A stretch of DNA of 64,000 bases from JBEULC01 sp045504435 (GTDB lineage: Bacteria > Pseudomonadota > Alphaproteobacteria > WRAU01 > Hepatincolaceae): NCBI GenBank assembly GCA_045504435.1, contig JBEULC010000005.1, positions 1-64,000 on the forward strand, in the 5' to 3' direction. The notes beneath the pieces are model-generated. The model did no database searches and had not been told where the DNA came from. It saw only the letters and a program-made list of their open reading frames with translations. Each line of letters opens with the position of its first letter. Positions within the stretch are counted from its first letter, which is position 1. Positions 1 through 9,144 of this stretch are shown here, in pieces. Made by a program: the position numbers and the translations under genes.

Positions 1-915
1 TGCAATTTTATGCTAATTTAATAAAAATAAACATAAAATTATAAAATTAAATAACTCTATGTCTCATATTCAATACCATACAATCTTCTTATTCCTTTTA
101 ACCCATAATAATTAAGCAATACATATTATATAGAACCTCAATTTTACTTGTATTACAAGTAAAGACTATTTCAATTACTTAATCATAAGGAATGGTAATC
201 GTTCTACTACCCACATCAACCTCAATTATAGTAATCCTATGCAAAAAATTACTATTAACATATTTAGTGAGTCCAAATGAGGTTGTGCCATTTAATCTTG
301 TCCTCCTTTTATATTAAATTAATGTTTCCGCTTTTATATATTTCTTTGACATATTTTTTTTAAGTTTTTCTTAATCTTTAGCAAGCCTTTATTTTTATTA
401 ATAAAGTAACCAGGGCTATAATTGTTAGCCCCATAAGTCTCTGATAAAATTTTACCATAACTGCTTGGGTTGTGGAATAGTACTAGCCCCGGTAAACTTG
501 ATTTCCTATTTTTAACCCCCCCCAATTGCTTGCATCAATATTTCTTGTCCCTTTCAAACCACTTTCTATTGAGGATGTTTATCTGGAGCTCTAAGCTAAT
601 TTGTGCCAATTAATTTATTAATTTTATCCTTAAAATGCTTGTTAATTTAGCCCTGGCTAGTTTTACTTTTAGCTATAAATTTCAGCTTATTATTACCTTA
701 GAAACTATAATTAACTACCTCAATTATAAAATTATGCGCTTCATTAAAAATATAAAATTTATCTATCTCAAATTTATCAACTTTAACTTATATTTTATCT
801 CCTACTTATTTTGCTAAACTAGGTGTAAAATAAATTAAGGAAATAATCTTTTATTTAGAAATAAATTAGACGATAATCTTTAAGAAAGTCTAATTTTAAG
901 CAGGGAACTTAATTT
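1..915. other. Gene-poor A+T-rich stretch
   Basis: I see no supportable intact gene here. A 63-codon minus-strand frame at 334-525 begins with TTG next to a run of eight C's (516-523). The frame before that run reads on sensibly (GTRNIDASNW), so this may be the tail of a gene broken in the homopolymer, but I do not recognise the family. The plus frame at 635-817 is Phe/Ile/Leu/Tyr-rich and looks like chance A+T-rich sequence. Confidence 0.4.
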
Positions 916-1398
916 ATGTCTGATAAACCTAGCTATTTAAATTTTGATAACAAAAAGTATCCCTGGAAAAAAGACATCAATTATAAAGAAAATCCTCATC
1001 TATATAAGGTAGGTAAAGGGGAACAAGGAGTATTGATTTGTGAGCCTTATAAAAGTGCAATAGGCAAATATTGGAGCTTTCGCACCCCTGAAATCGCTAA
1101 AGAAAGTAGTGAAAAAATTTTCCAATTATTTTTAGGATATTTGGAGCAAGATGATTTTGTAGGAGCTGATATGGCACGCAAATATCTGCAAATGGGATTT
1201 ACTAGAGCCCGACGTTATACTAATTATAAAGGTGGCCATAAATATGACAAAACTGATGATTATAAATTATTACAAAAAGGCACTGGTGAGCCGCAAAAGG
1301 CTATTAGTGCAGATATTTTCTTTAAAAAATGGAAATTAGCGGAAAACAATAATAAATATATAACTTTCAAAACTCAATGGAAAGAAAAGTACAGTTAA
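916..1398 (+). CDS. DUF4385 family protein
   Basis: This is a 160-residue cytoplasmic protein that I recognise as DUF4385, a family without an assigned function. The characteristic blocks are present: YPWKKDINY near residue 17, then VGKGEQGVLICEPYKS (about 33-48), LEQDDFVGADMARKYLQMGF (about 76-95) and TRARRY just after. There is no signal peptide or membrane segment. The ATG is preceded by a purine-rich AGGGA element. It stands alone between long non-coding stretches, so context gives no clue to its job. The reading frame is complete and similar in length to family members as I remember them. Confidence 0.85.
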   Translation: MSDKPSYLNFDNKKYPWKKDINYKENPHLYKVGKGEQGVLICEPYKSAIGKYWSFRTPEIAKESSEKIFQLFLGYLEQDDFVGADMARKYLQMGFTRARRYTNYKGGHKYDKTDDYKLLQKGTGEPQKAISADIFFKKWKLAENNNKYITFKTQWKEKYS

Positions 1399-1630
1399 TT
1401 ATAAAAGTTTTTTAACTAAAAATACTTTACTTCTCAACCCTTAAATAAATCTAATTAGCTTTTTTAGAGAAAAAAATTAGATAAAAAATCCCATCAATAT
1501 TTACAAGATTTTTTCAGCAAACAATAACAAAAATAGCTATTTATTCAAAAGAAATTATTGCCCACTAACCATATCTAATTGTAATACATCAAAACGGTTA
1601 TTATTCTTAATCACCACTGTACCTTAACTG

Positions 1631-1683
1631 GTCTTTTTAATTATAGGATAATTATTTTATTTTTATCCTATAATTAAAAAGAC
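1631..1683 (-). terminator. Long perfect inverted repeat, terminator of the GT8 gene
   Basis: Positions 1631-1651 and 1663-1683 are perfectly complementary over 21 bases around an 11-base A/T loop. The inner part of the stem is A/T-rich and gives a U-run in either direction. The right arm lies inside the last codons of the glycosyltransferase gene, whose stop codon is at 1652-1654. The hairpin therefore overlaps the end of the coding sequence. Confidence 0.6.
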
Positions 1684-2719
1684 CCAAATAAATAACTCTG
1701 CTCTTTTTAACTTCTTTAATTTTTTGTATTCTAAAACAGTAAAATCTAATTTTACGCCATAAAGTTATTAAATTAATCCAAAAGAGCTGGTAGTTTGGCA
1801 AAGCTAAATAAGACATTTGCAGATATTTATAATAAATTTTATGGTTTGCATGCTTAGCGATTTTTCTTAATTTAGTAGGTTTAGAAATATAATGGAGAAT
1901 TAAAGCGTTTTTAATTTTTTCATCCAAAAACTTATCTTTATGTTCCTCAGATCTAAAAAGATTACTTTCTAAAATGGCGTAAACACTTGGTTTATTTTTA
2001 TTTAAGGACTTTAAATCTTTCACTTTATATAAAAAGCTTTTAGTTAAAATATCTTGATCAGCAAATATTAAAGAATTACTATGTTGGGACATTAATTGTA
2101 ATATTTGTTCATCCTTTTTATCAGCTATAATTTTAGGGATATTAAATATTAATACTGATGAATCTATATAGTTGTTACCTTTAAAAAAGCCTTGGTTAAA
2201 TCCTAGAATTTTTGTGTAAATATCTTTGTAGCTATAAATTTTATTATCATATTTTATCTCAGCATCTAAATATTTTTGCAAAAAAGTACCTTTTTGAGAA
2301 ATTAAATAATTTCCTTCAAAGCTTTGATTGTAAAAATTGAATAAGTCCCCTTGAATTATAGTATCAACATCTAAATATAATACTTTTTCTTTATTGGGAA
2401 ATACTTTAGGTATAACCAAGCGATATAATATGGCTTCGCTAAAATGAACATTTAAATCAATATAGCTGGTTTGGTAATAAAAAAGATTTTTAAATTCTTT
2501 CTTAATATCCATAAAAGTAATTGTAGAATTATTGGCTTTATCAAAAGATATCAAACCCTTAATCTTTTCCTGGTCTGTGGGATTTATACCACTTTCAAAA
2601 ATAGTTATATTAAAATGAGTATCGTTGTTTTTATTAACTAAAATAGAAATTAAACAAGGTACTAATAAATTAACATAATTTTGATCAGCACATAGCACTA
2701 AATTAATATTTTTTATCAT
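1652..2719 (-). CDS. Glycosyltransferase family 8
   Basis: This is a 355-residue GT-A fold retaining glycosyltransferase of family GT8 (LPS glucosyl/galactosyltransferase type). The start NINLVLCADQNYVNLLVPCL is the usual N-terminal strand and nucleotide-binding loop. The metal-binding DxD lies in LYLDVDT (D117, D119), followed by IIQGDL. The C-terminal LHYISKPTKL corresponds to the family HxxxxKPW region, with Trp replaced. The last third is basic and would suit association with the inner face of the membrane. By family it should add a hexose from a UDP-sugar to lipopolysaccharide or another surface glycan, but the acceptor cannot be told from sequence. It is monocistronic, and its 3' end is buried in a long hairpin. 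Confidence 0.85.
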   Translation of the reverse strand: MIKNINLVLCADQNYVNLLVPCLISILVNKNNDTHFNITIFESGINPTDQEKIKGLISFDKANNSTITFMDIKKEFKNLFYYQTSYIDLNVHFSEAILYRLVIPKVFPNKEKVLYLDVDTIIQGDLFNFYNQSFEGNYLISQKGTFLQKYLDAEIKYDNKIYSYKDIYTKILGFNQGFFKGNNYIDSSVLIFNIPKIIADKKDEQILQLMSQHSNSLIFADQDILTKSFLYKVKDLKSLNKNKPSVYAILESNLFRSEEHKDKFLDEKIKNALILHYISKPTKLRKIAKHANHKIYYKYLQMSYLALPNYQLFWINLITLWRKIRFYCFRIQKIKEVKKSRVIYLGLFNYRIKIK

Positions 2720-2927
2720 GTTTTAGCTTTGTCCTGGTAAGTATAATTATTTAAAATAATAACTTATTTTATGTATATAAATCTACAACAACAATGATTG
2801 CAAAGTTTAAGAGGCTTGCTAATAAGAGGTAAAATATTTTTAGATGATTTAACTATACTATGGAGAGTTTTGAGTAGTAAATTTCCCCCTGGTATAAATT
2901 TAAAAAACTAAAACAGAAAAACAGTTT

Positions 2928-4475
2928 TTAAAGATCTATAAAAATATCAGCGTCCATATCTTTTAGACTTTTAGCAATAATTGGTTTAAACTCCATCAGG
3001 TCTAACACATCACGCTGTAGATCTACTCTTGGAGCAATTTCTATTAAAGTAAGGCCTTCAGGCTCTAATTTAAAAACTGCCCTTTCGGTTACGAAATATA
3101 CTTTTTGTTGAATAGCAATTGCAGAAATTCCACTAAAAGTAATTTGCTCAATCTCTTTAAGAAACTTTTTGTTTAAACCTTCTTGAACAATGGCTAATTT
3201 ACCTTCTTTAGCCTGAACTTTAAGCTTTCCTGCTGTAAAAGTAGAACAATAAACTAAAGTTTTAGCATTTTGGGCAATATCAATAAATCCTCCATAGCCA
3301 GCGATCTTAGGGCCAAATTTTGAAGCATTTACATTTCCCATAAAATCACATTGTGCCATACCCAAAAAAGCAATATCTATGCCACCACCTGAATAAAAAT
3401 CAAACATATAAGGTTCATCTAATACCGCTTGAGCTCCAATAGCGGTCCCAAAATCTAGACCTACTAAAGGTATACCACCAAAAACTCCTGCATCAATAGT
3501 AGAAGTTAAATCGCTGATAGATTTAGAGCCTTGAGATTGCTCCTTAAGCACCATTGCTACATATTCTGGTAACCCAATGCCATAATTCATCACTTTATCA
3601 GTTGAGCTAATCAACTTAGCAGCCCTTTTGGCTACTATTTTTCTTTCATCTAAAGGTAGCTTAGACAATTGCTCTTGCACCATGCTATTGGGTAATAGTA
3701 AATTATGGTTATATTTAGTGCCAAAAGTTTGCATATGATTCTTATCATCGGCTACAACTACCACATAATCTACTAAAACTCCTGGAATTTTAACAGATTT
3801 AGGCGGTAAGCTATTTGCTTTAACTTTAGATTTAACTTGAACAATAACTTTACCATTGTTATTTTTTACTGCCATGGCAATGGCTGTAACGTTTAAAGTT
3901 AACGCCTCTTCATCTAAAGTAATATTTCCTAACTCATCAGCGAAAGTCCCTCTTAAAATAGCATAATCTAATTTAAAAGTTTTATAAGAAAGGTATTTTT
4001 TTCCATCTATTTCAATTTTTTCTACAATATCTTCTGTAGTAATCTCATTAAGTTTTCCCCCTCCATGATCAGGATCAGCAAAAGTTCCCAAACCTATATG
4101 GGTAATTAATCTTGGCCTTTTAGCCGCGGTTTCTCTAAATAAATGAACAATTGGACCTTCAGGCAAAGAATAAGCCTCAATTTTATTTTCTGCTACCAAA
4201 GGCTGCAATTTAGGTGCTAATCCCCAATGGGCTCCTATTATTCTTTTTACTAGCCCCTCATGCGCAAAATGGTTCATACCTTTACTATCCCCATCTCCAA
4301 TACCTGCACCATGTATAATAGTAAGAGCCTTAGGAGCTTGACTCTCTTTAAATCTATCCTCAATAGCTGTGAAAATTTCTTCAGCTACTACTGCTCCAAT
4401 ATATCCTGATACCGCTATTGTAGAATTATCTTTAATTAAACCAGCAACTTTAGTTGCAGAAATAAATTCAGCCAT
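2928..4475 (-). CDS. Acyl-CoA:acetate/3-ketoacid CoA-transferase (fused alpha-beta, YdiF/Pct type)
   Basis: This 515-residue class I CoA-transferase has both halves in one chain, as in YdiF and propionate CoA-transferase. The N-terminal half has the oxyanion-hole type segment IAVSGYIG (about 20-27). The C-terminal half has YGIGLPEYVA, in which E304 is the expected catalytic glutamate that forms the glutamyl-CoA thioester. SGGGIDIAFLG is the conserved beta-domain glycine loop. The ATG has a strong AGAGG site. It lies 19 bases downstream of a thiolase gene in one operon, so acetoacetate or another short acid is a likely partner. Exact substrate preference (acetate, propionate, acetoacetate) is not readable from the sequence. 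Confidence 0.85.
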   Translation of the reverse strand: MAEFISATKVAGLIKDNSTIAVSGYIGAVVAEEIFTAIEDRFKESQAPKALTIIHGAGIGDGDSKGMNHFAHEGLVKRIIGAHWGLAPKLQPLVAENKIEAYSLPEGPIVHLFRETAAKRPRLITHIGLGTFADPDHGGGKLNEITTEDIVEKIEIDGKKYLSYKTFKLDYAILRGTFADELGNITLDEEALTLNVTAIAMAVKNNNGKVIVQVKSKVKANSLPPKSVKIPGVLVDYVVVVADDKNHMQTFGTKYNHNLLLPNSMVQEQLSKLPLDERKIVAKRAAKLISSTDKVMNYGIGLPEYVAMVLKEQSQGSKSISDLTSTIDAGVFGGIPLVGLDFGTAIGAQAVLDEPYMFDFYSGGGIDIAFLGMAQCDFMGNVNASKFGPKIAGYGGFIDIAQNAKTLVYCSTFTAGKLKVQAKEGKLAIVQEGLNKKFLKEIEQITFSGISAIAIQQKVYFVTERAVFKLEPEGLTLIEIAPRVDLQRDVLDLMEFKPIIAKSLKDMDADIFIDL

Positions 4476-4494
4476 TTTACCTCTTTTTTTATTA

Positions 4495-5712
4495 TTAAAC
4501 GCGCTCTACTAAAATGGCAATACCCATACCACCACCAATACATAAAGAAGCAACTCCATATTTTTTATTAGTTCTTTTAAGATTATAAATCAATGTAGTA
4601 AGCACACGAGCTCCTGAAGCTCCTAAAGGGTGTCCTAAGGCAATTGCTCCACCACTTATATTAACTTTAGAAGTTAACTCCCCTATTTCTACTCCGTATT
4701 CCTTAACTAATCCTCTTGTTACCCCTAAGGATTGAGAAGAAAAGGCCTCATTAAGCTCAAATAAATCTACTTTATTAAAAGGCACATTTTTATTTATGTG
4801 CGGCTGGGAAAATAGTTTTTTAATTGATTCTAAAGGTCCCATTCCCATAATAGCAGGATCTAATCCAATTTGAGCTATGCCGATAATTTTTGCCATAGGA
4901 ATTAAATTATGAGCTTTTAGTTGATCTTCGGCAACCAGTAACGCCATGGCCGCCCCATCATTTAAACCTGAAGCATTGCCGGCGGTAACCGATCCTGTAG
5001 AAGAAAAAGCTGCCTTTAAAGTGCCCAATTTTTCTAAAGTTGTACCTTTATTTATATATTCATCATGAAGCATTTGAACTTCTTCTTTACCTTGCTTAAT
5101 AGTAACTGGTACTATTTCGTTGGTAAAATGCCCGTTGTTTTGGGCAGCAAGGGCTTTTGTTTGGGAGTTATAGGCAAAATCATCTTGATCAAGACGAGAG
5201 ATTTTAAATTGCTCAGCAATATTTTCTGCGGTAATACCCATATGATAATTACCGAAAGCATCAGTTAAACCATCATGAATTAAAGTATCTAATAAAGTTA
5301 TATTTCCCATTTTATGGCCTGTTCTTAGGGCCCCTGAGGCTACGAAAGCTGCTTTGCTCATGGATTCTACCCCACCTGCCAACACAATATCAGAAAATCC
5401 ACCCGCTATATTCATATAAGCTTGATTGATAGCTTTTAAGCCGCTACCACAAATCATATTTAAAGTGTAAGCAGAAATCTGAGGTGCTAATCCACTGTTT
5501 ATAGCAATCTGCCTCGCTATATTTTGTCCGTGTCCAGATGCTAATACGTTTCCTACTATAACCTCATCAATTTTAGAAGAATCTATAGTAGAATTATTTA
5601 AAATATCTTTAACTACTAAGGTGCCTAATTGGCTAGGAGACAAGGTAGATAAGCCACCTAAAAATTTACCTATAGGAGTACGTTTTATAGAAGTTATATA
5701 TACATTACGCAT
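4495..5712 (-). CDS. Acetyl-CoA C-acetyltransferase (thiolase)
   Basis: This 405-residue thiolase of the AtoB/PhaA type condenses or cleaves acetoacetyl-CoA. The nucleophilic cysteine is in NMICGSGLKA (C88). The general-base histidine is in GGAIALGHPLGASGAR (about H361), and the second catalytic cysteine is in CIGGGMG (about C391). The length is close to the 390-395 usual for the family. The start RNVYITSIKRTPIGKF fits the N-terminal strand, and a GAGGA site precedes the ATG. It is the first gene of a pair with the CoA-transferase. Together they can interconvert acetyl-CoA, acetoacetyl-CoA and free acids. No PHB synthase or 3-hydroxybutyryl-CoA gene is in the window. Confidence 0.93.
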   Translation of the reverse strand: MRNVYITSIKRTPIGKFLGGLSTLSPSQLGTLVVKDILNNSTIDSSKIDEVIVGNVLASGHGQNIARQIAINSGLAPQISAYTLNMICGSGLKAINQAYMNIAGGFSDIVLAGGVESMSKAAFVASGALRTGHKMGNITLLDTLIHDGLTDAFGNYHMGITAENIAEQFKISRLDQDDFAYNSQTKALAAQNNGHFTNEIVPVTIKQGKEEVQMLHDEYINKGTTLEKLGTLKAAFSSTGSVTAGNASGLNDGAAMALLVAEDQLKAHNLIPMAKIIGIAQIGLDPAIMGMGPLESIKKLFSQPHINKNVPFNKVDLFELNEAFSSQSLGVTRGLVKEYGVEIGELTSKVNISGGAIALGHPLGASGARVLTTLIYNLKRTNKKYGVASLCIGGGMGIAILVERV

Positions 5713-6006
5713 TATATTATTTCCTCTTTCTTAAATTATTCCCCTAATTCAACTGGTAGCAAAATGCTTTTAAAATTAGTACTTTAATATTTCTCCTTTA
5801 TTACGTTATTATATAAGTATTAAATAATAATATTAAATATTCAACACAATTTAAGATTACTTATTAATTATTTTTAGTTTCCTTTAGCTATCGTTAAAAA
5901 ACCCCAATAACTTTATAGCTTAAAGTTATATTTTGTTAAATCGCAGCAACATAGTACTATATAATTAGTAATTATATAGCTGATTTTTCAAGCCTAGGAG
6001 CAAAAA

Positions 6007-6228
6007 ATGGAAAAAATCATAGAATTTTCTACTGAAGTGGATGAAGATATTTTATATAAACTTGAGCACTTGGCTAAATCAGAAAACAAACCATTACAAA
6101 ATTTGATCCATGAAGCTTTAAATGATTTATTAGTTAAACACAATTGTAAAGCAAGAGCGTTTGTTATAGAAGCCTTTCAAAAAAGTTTGATCCAGTATAG
6201 TGAAATTTATAAAAAGCTAAGGGATTAA
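6007..6228 (+). CDS. Ribbon-helix-helix antitoxin-like protein
   Basis: This 73-residue protein starts EKIIEFSTEVDEDILYKLEHLAKSEN, the beta strand plus first helix of a MetJ/Arc (RHH) DNA-binding fold, with further helices behind. A good GGAG site lies upstream of the ATG. It is followed, with a small overlap, by a frameshifted Doc-type toxin gene, the usual antitoxin-toxin order. By analogy it would bind its own promoter and neutralise the toxin. Since the toxin is broken, it may now act only as a repressor or be a relic. Confidence 0.6.
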   Translation: MEKIIEFSTEVDEDILYKLEHLAKSENKPLQNLIHEALNDLLVKHNCKARAFVIEAFQKSLIQYSEIYKKLRD

Positions 6229-6623
6229 ATTTGCTCAAAATTTCTTTACCTCCCAATTTCTTAATGAAATTGAAGTATTATCCATTTATATGAAGCTAAT
6301 GGATACATACGGTAGCCAGATTGGTATAAGAGATATGGGCGCACTTATTAGCTGCCTTAAATCGACCAAAATTGTGTTATTATGAAAATATTTTACAAAA
6401 AACCGCCGCCTTATGGGAAAGTTTATCCCAAAATCATCCCTTTATAGTGGGCAATAAATATATAGCTTTGGCAATAATGCATACTTTTTTAATAATTAAT
6501 AATTATCAATTAACAGCTACTGACAATGAATTAAGTAATTTTATAGAAGATTTATATAACAATAATAATTTTGATTACAACCATTTATTAGATTTTTTAG
6601 AACAAAACACACAGATGATATAA
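6224..6623 (+). pseudogene. Doc-family (Fic fold) toxin, frameshifted
   Basis: The first part reads FLNEIEVLSIYMKLMDTYG then GIRDMGALISCLKS in the frame starting near 6224 and ends at a stop near 6385. The rest reads RPKLCYYENILQKTAALWES in another frame and continues to 6623. Removing one A from the AAA at about 6358-6361 joins them into a roughly 130-residue Doc protein, the normal family length. The Fic-like motif is HPFIVGNKYIA where the family has HxFxDGNKR. The Asp and Arg are both replaced, which argues for real inactivation and not only a sequencing slip. No good start codon is left in the first frame. Confidence 0.7.
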
Positions 6624-6839
6624 TAAATCTAAAACAGATATTCTACTAAAACGGCTTTTTTATGTATCATGCATAATATTAATGAGGATTTGTGCAGGAT
6701 ATAAGGGGGGCAATATTTATAGATAATAATATTTTTATATGTCAACTTTTAATTATTATGCTATAGCTTCTTTTTTTAATGATAAACACTGGAAATATAG
6801 TATAAATCTTCAATAAGCCCTATGATTTCTTCTTTAGTA

Positions 6840-7760
6840 TAAATGTTAAAAAATTCTTATACACTTATATTTTAAAGATTTATAAATATCATCATTTACT
6901 TTGGATATTGCAGTATTCTTTACATAGCCTAATTTACTGATTGTTGTGCTCCCTTTATATTAATATTATAAAATTGGTTATTGCTTGTATTTGCTGACGT
7001 AAAATTACCACTATCAATCATACTTGCTTTATTAACCTTACTAACACCTTCATTACTCACAGCAATATTTTTATCTCCACTTATTAGGTTTTTATTAATT
7101 AAAATTACTCGCTATTATGTAGCTTAAGCTAACCACTGAGTTTATAACATTTCTAAAATCTTATATAAAACATTAGATTTTATACCATTCATGCTTATGG
7201 TAAATTGTATCTCTAAAAGATCTCTAACTATTGGTCCATATTTGGTGCTCCTACCAAGATATTTAGATTAATTCCTAATTGATTATCTTCCTCCTCTTTA
7301 AGAGATTTCATTTTAGAAATAGTAAGCGGATTTTATAAAATAAAGCTTCGGCATTCTCTAAAAGCTCTTGCTTTTTATTAGCTGCGTTAAGGTAAGAAGT
7401 ATCATATTTATTGTTACCTGCATAATCCACTGTAGGAGTTGGCAACGATGAATTTTAGAATAAGGCGCTTCTAACAGTTTCAACAATAATAGAGCTTAAT
7501 TGCGTAGCATTTAGAGGTAAAGAAGCCTTAGATGCTAGGTATTTCCTCATTAACTATAGGAGACTCAGCAAAATTAATAGGATTGTGTTTTCCCTCATCA
7601 AGATACCTTTGTATAGTTTTTATTTCTATACTAAATATAATTAAGACAAAGTTATTTATAGACAGTAAAATTTCTACTTTTTCCGCTTTTGGGACGCTAC
7701 AGGTTGAAAAAATGGAAATTTTAATACTTGATTCTTTAAATTATTTCAATTAAAATTAAG
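6840..7760 (-). pseudogene. Decayed gene of unknown function
   Basis: The minus strand shows protein-like blocks in shifting frames. The upstream part reads YLDEGKHNPINFAESPIVNE (about 7545-7605). The middle reads SLPLNATQLSSIIVETVRSA and later NNKYDTSYLNAANKKQELLE (about 7370-7530). The downstream part reads KNIAVSNEGVSKVNKASMID then SGNFTSANTSNNQFYNINIK (about 6960-7075). Stops and frameshifts separate the blocks. The Ser/Asn-rich tail resembles surface or conjugation proteins in composition only, and I do not recognise the family. The 73-codon plus frame at 7532-7753 is its antisense shadow. Positions 6624-6839 show nothing I can support. Confidence 0.45.
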
Positions 7761-7802
7761 AAAAGTAAAGTTAAAATACTAATTATAACGGGTATACCTA
7801 GG

Positions 7803-7946
7803 ATGAGATTCTATATTTCTATGTTACAAATTTCTTTTTTACTATTTATCATATTTAATATAATGGGATTTCAAGAGCTAGGCATAGCTCCTCAATATGA
7901 TCCTTTTTCTGGATTGCAAGAGCCTCATGTTACAAAAATTAGGTAA
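7803..7946 (+). other. Start of an exported protein cut off by the IS-like element
   Basis: An ATG at 7803 opens a 47-codon frame with a clear hydrophobic N-terminal segment (SMLQISFLLFIIFNIMG) followed by PQYDPFSGLQEPHVTKI. The frame ends in a TAA at 7944-7946, which lies inside the left inverted repeat of the IS-like element starting at 7942. The stop is therefore supplied by the insertion. The sequence after the right inverted repeat (from 11557) does not give an obvious continuation. It may be the 5' end of a secreted or membrane protein gene, or a chance frame. Confidence 0.35.
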
Positions 7947-7968
7947 TTTATCGCTTCTTTATACTAAA
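7942..7968 (+). repeat. Left terminal inverted repeat of the IS1595-like element
   Basis: This begins ggtaatttatcgcttcttta and is the exact reverse complement of 11530-11556. The GG at the outer end fits IS1595-family termini, which usually start with G's. Confidence 0.85.
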
Positions 7969-8015
7969 TGTTAAAAAAACTTTGACCTTTATTAATTAAA
8001 TGTTATCATAAAAGT

Positions 8016-8979
8016 ATGAGTAAAGAAAAATTAGTATTTGAAAGTTTTTTAGATATATTCAATTACTTTAGAACTGAAAAACAAGCAATAGACTTTTTCA
8101 TTAAAAAAAGATGGAATGGAAAAATAACTTGCCCTTTTAAAGAATGTGTTGCAAATGAATTTGAAGTAGAAACTAATAAAATCTATACTTTGGCATCAAA
8201 AAAAGATTTTAAATGCTCTTGCTGTAAAAAGATTTTTTCTTTCAAAACAGGAACTGTATTTGAAAATAGTAAAATTCCAATGAAATCTTGGATTTTAGCA
8301 ATATACTTAAATATTAGTGATAAAAAAGGAATTTCAAGCCCGCAATTAGCAAGATTTTTAAAAGTTAGAATAAATACAGCTTGGTTTATGCTTCAAAGAA
8401 TAAGAGAAATAGCTTTTAATTTCAACGGCGATAATAATTTTACTGGAACTACTGAAATGGACGAGACTTATGTTGGTGGCAAGGCTGAAAATAAAAACAA
8501 TCCGATTAAAAAAGAAAAAGCAAAGCAATAGCAAAGCTTGTGTTTTTGGAATGTTAAATCGTGAGACTAAAAAAGTTAAGTAAGTTAAGGTTGAAAGTGC
8601 CGAATATCATAATTTAGGCAAAGAAGTTTTAGAAAATGTAAAAGAAGGCTCTACAATTATTACAGGCGGACATCAATCTTATATAACTTTAAATAAGTTT
8701 TATACTCACAAATCGGTAAATCATAGCGAAAATGAGTATGTAAGAACTGAAAGTAAAACTGCTTTTAAAATACACACAAACACTATTGAAGGCTACTGGT
8801 CGGCAGTTAAAAAAACAATAAACGGCACTCATAACTGGGTTAGCAAGAAATACATTGATAGATATTTAGCAGGAATGGATTTAGTTTACAATACAAGAAA
8901 ATATAAAGACGGCGAAAGATTTGAAGAGTTTTTAACAAAAACTGAAGGCAGGTTAAAATATGTTGATTTAGTTAGATAA
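8016..8979 (+). pseudogene. IS1595-family transposase, frameshifted
   Basis: Residues 1-171 are open from the ATG at 8016. They carry an N-terminal zinc-ribbon (CPFKEC at about 40, then CSCCKK near 68) and a helix-turn-helix stretch (SSPQLARFLKVRINTAWFML). The first catalytic Asp lies in TEMDETYVGG. A frameshift at about 8520 and a TAA at about 8581 interrupt it. The remainder, in the next frame, has TIITGGHQSYI (degenerate second Asp region), NTIEGYWSAVKKTI (the N/E catalytic region) and runs to TAA at 8977-8979. The family normally encodes about 300 residues without frameshifting, so this copy is most likely inactive. Confidence 0.85.
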
Positions 8980-8980
8980 T

Positions 8981-9142
8981 ATGATTAAAGATAAGAAAGA
9001 TAATAAATTAAAATCTATAACTAAAGAGGAGAAGGAGAAAAAAAGACCTGTTAAAAAGAAGGATATTGAAGGGTTTTTAGAAAAATTAATTAAGCTTGAA
9101 AATAAGGAAAATACAATTAACTTTAAATTAAAAAATAAATAA
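8981..9142 (+). CDS. 53-residue lysine-rich ORF between transposase and passenger gene
   Basis: An ATG one base after the transposase stop opens a 53-codon frame rich in Lys and Glu (KSITKEEKEKKRPVKKKDIE), ending two bases before the next gene's ATG. The tight packing suggests co-translation. No homologue is recognised. The composition suits a small basic, possibly nucleic-acid-binding protein. It could also be chance in A-rich DNA. Confidence 0.4.
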   Translation: MIKDKKDNKLKSITKEEKEKKRPVKKKDIEGFLEKLIKLENKENTINFKLKNK

Positions 9143-9144
9143 AT

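Noticed and set aside
635..817. Small membrane protein on the plus strand
   Set aside because: Composition is what random A+T-rich DNA gives, there is no ribosome-binding site, and it lies in a gene-poor stretch.
7532..7753. 73-codon plus-strand frame
   Set aside because: It is antisense to better protein-like blocks on the minus strand and lacks features of its own.
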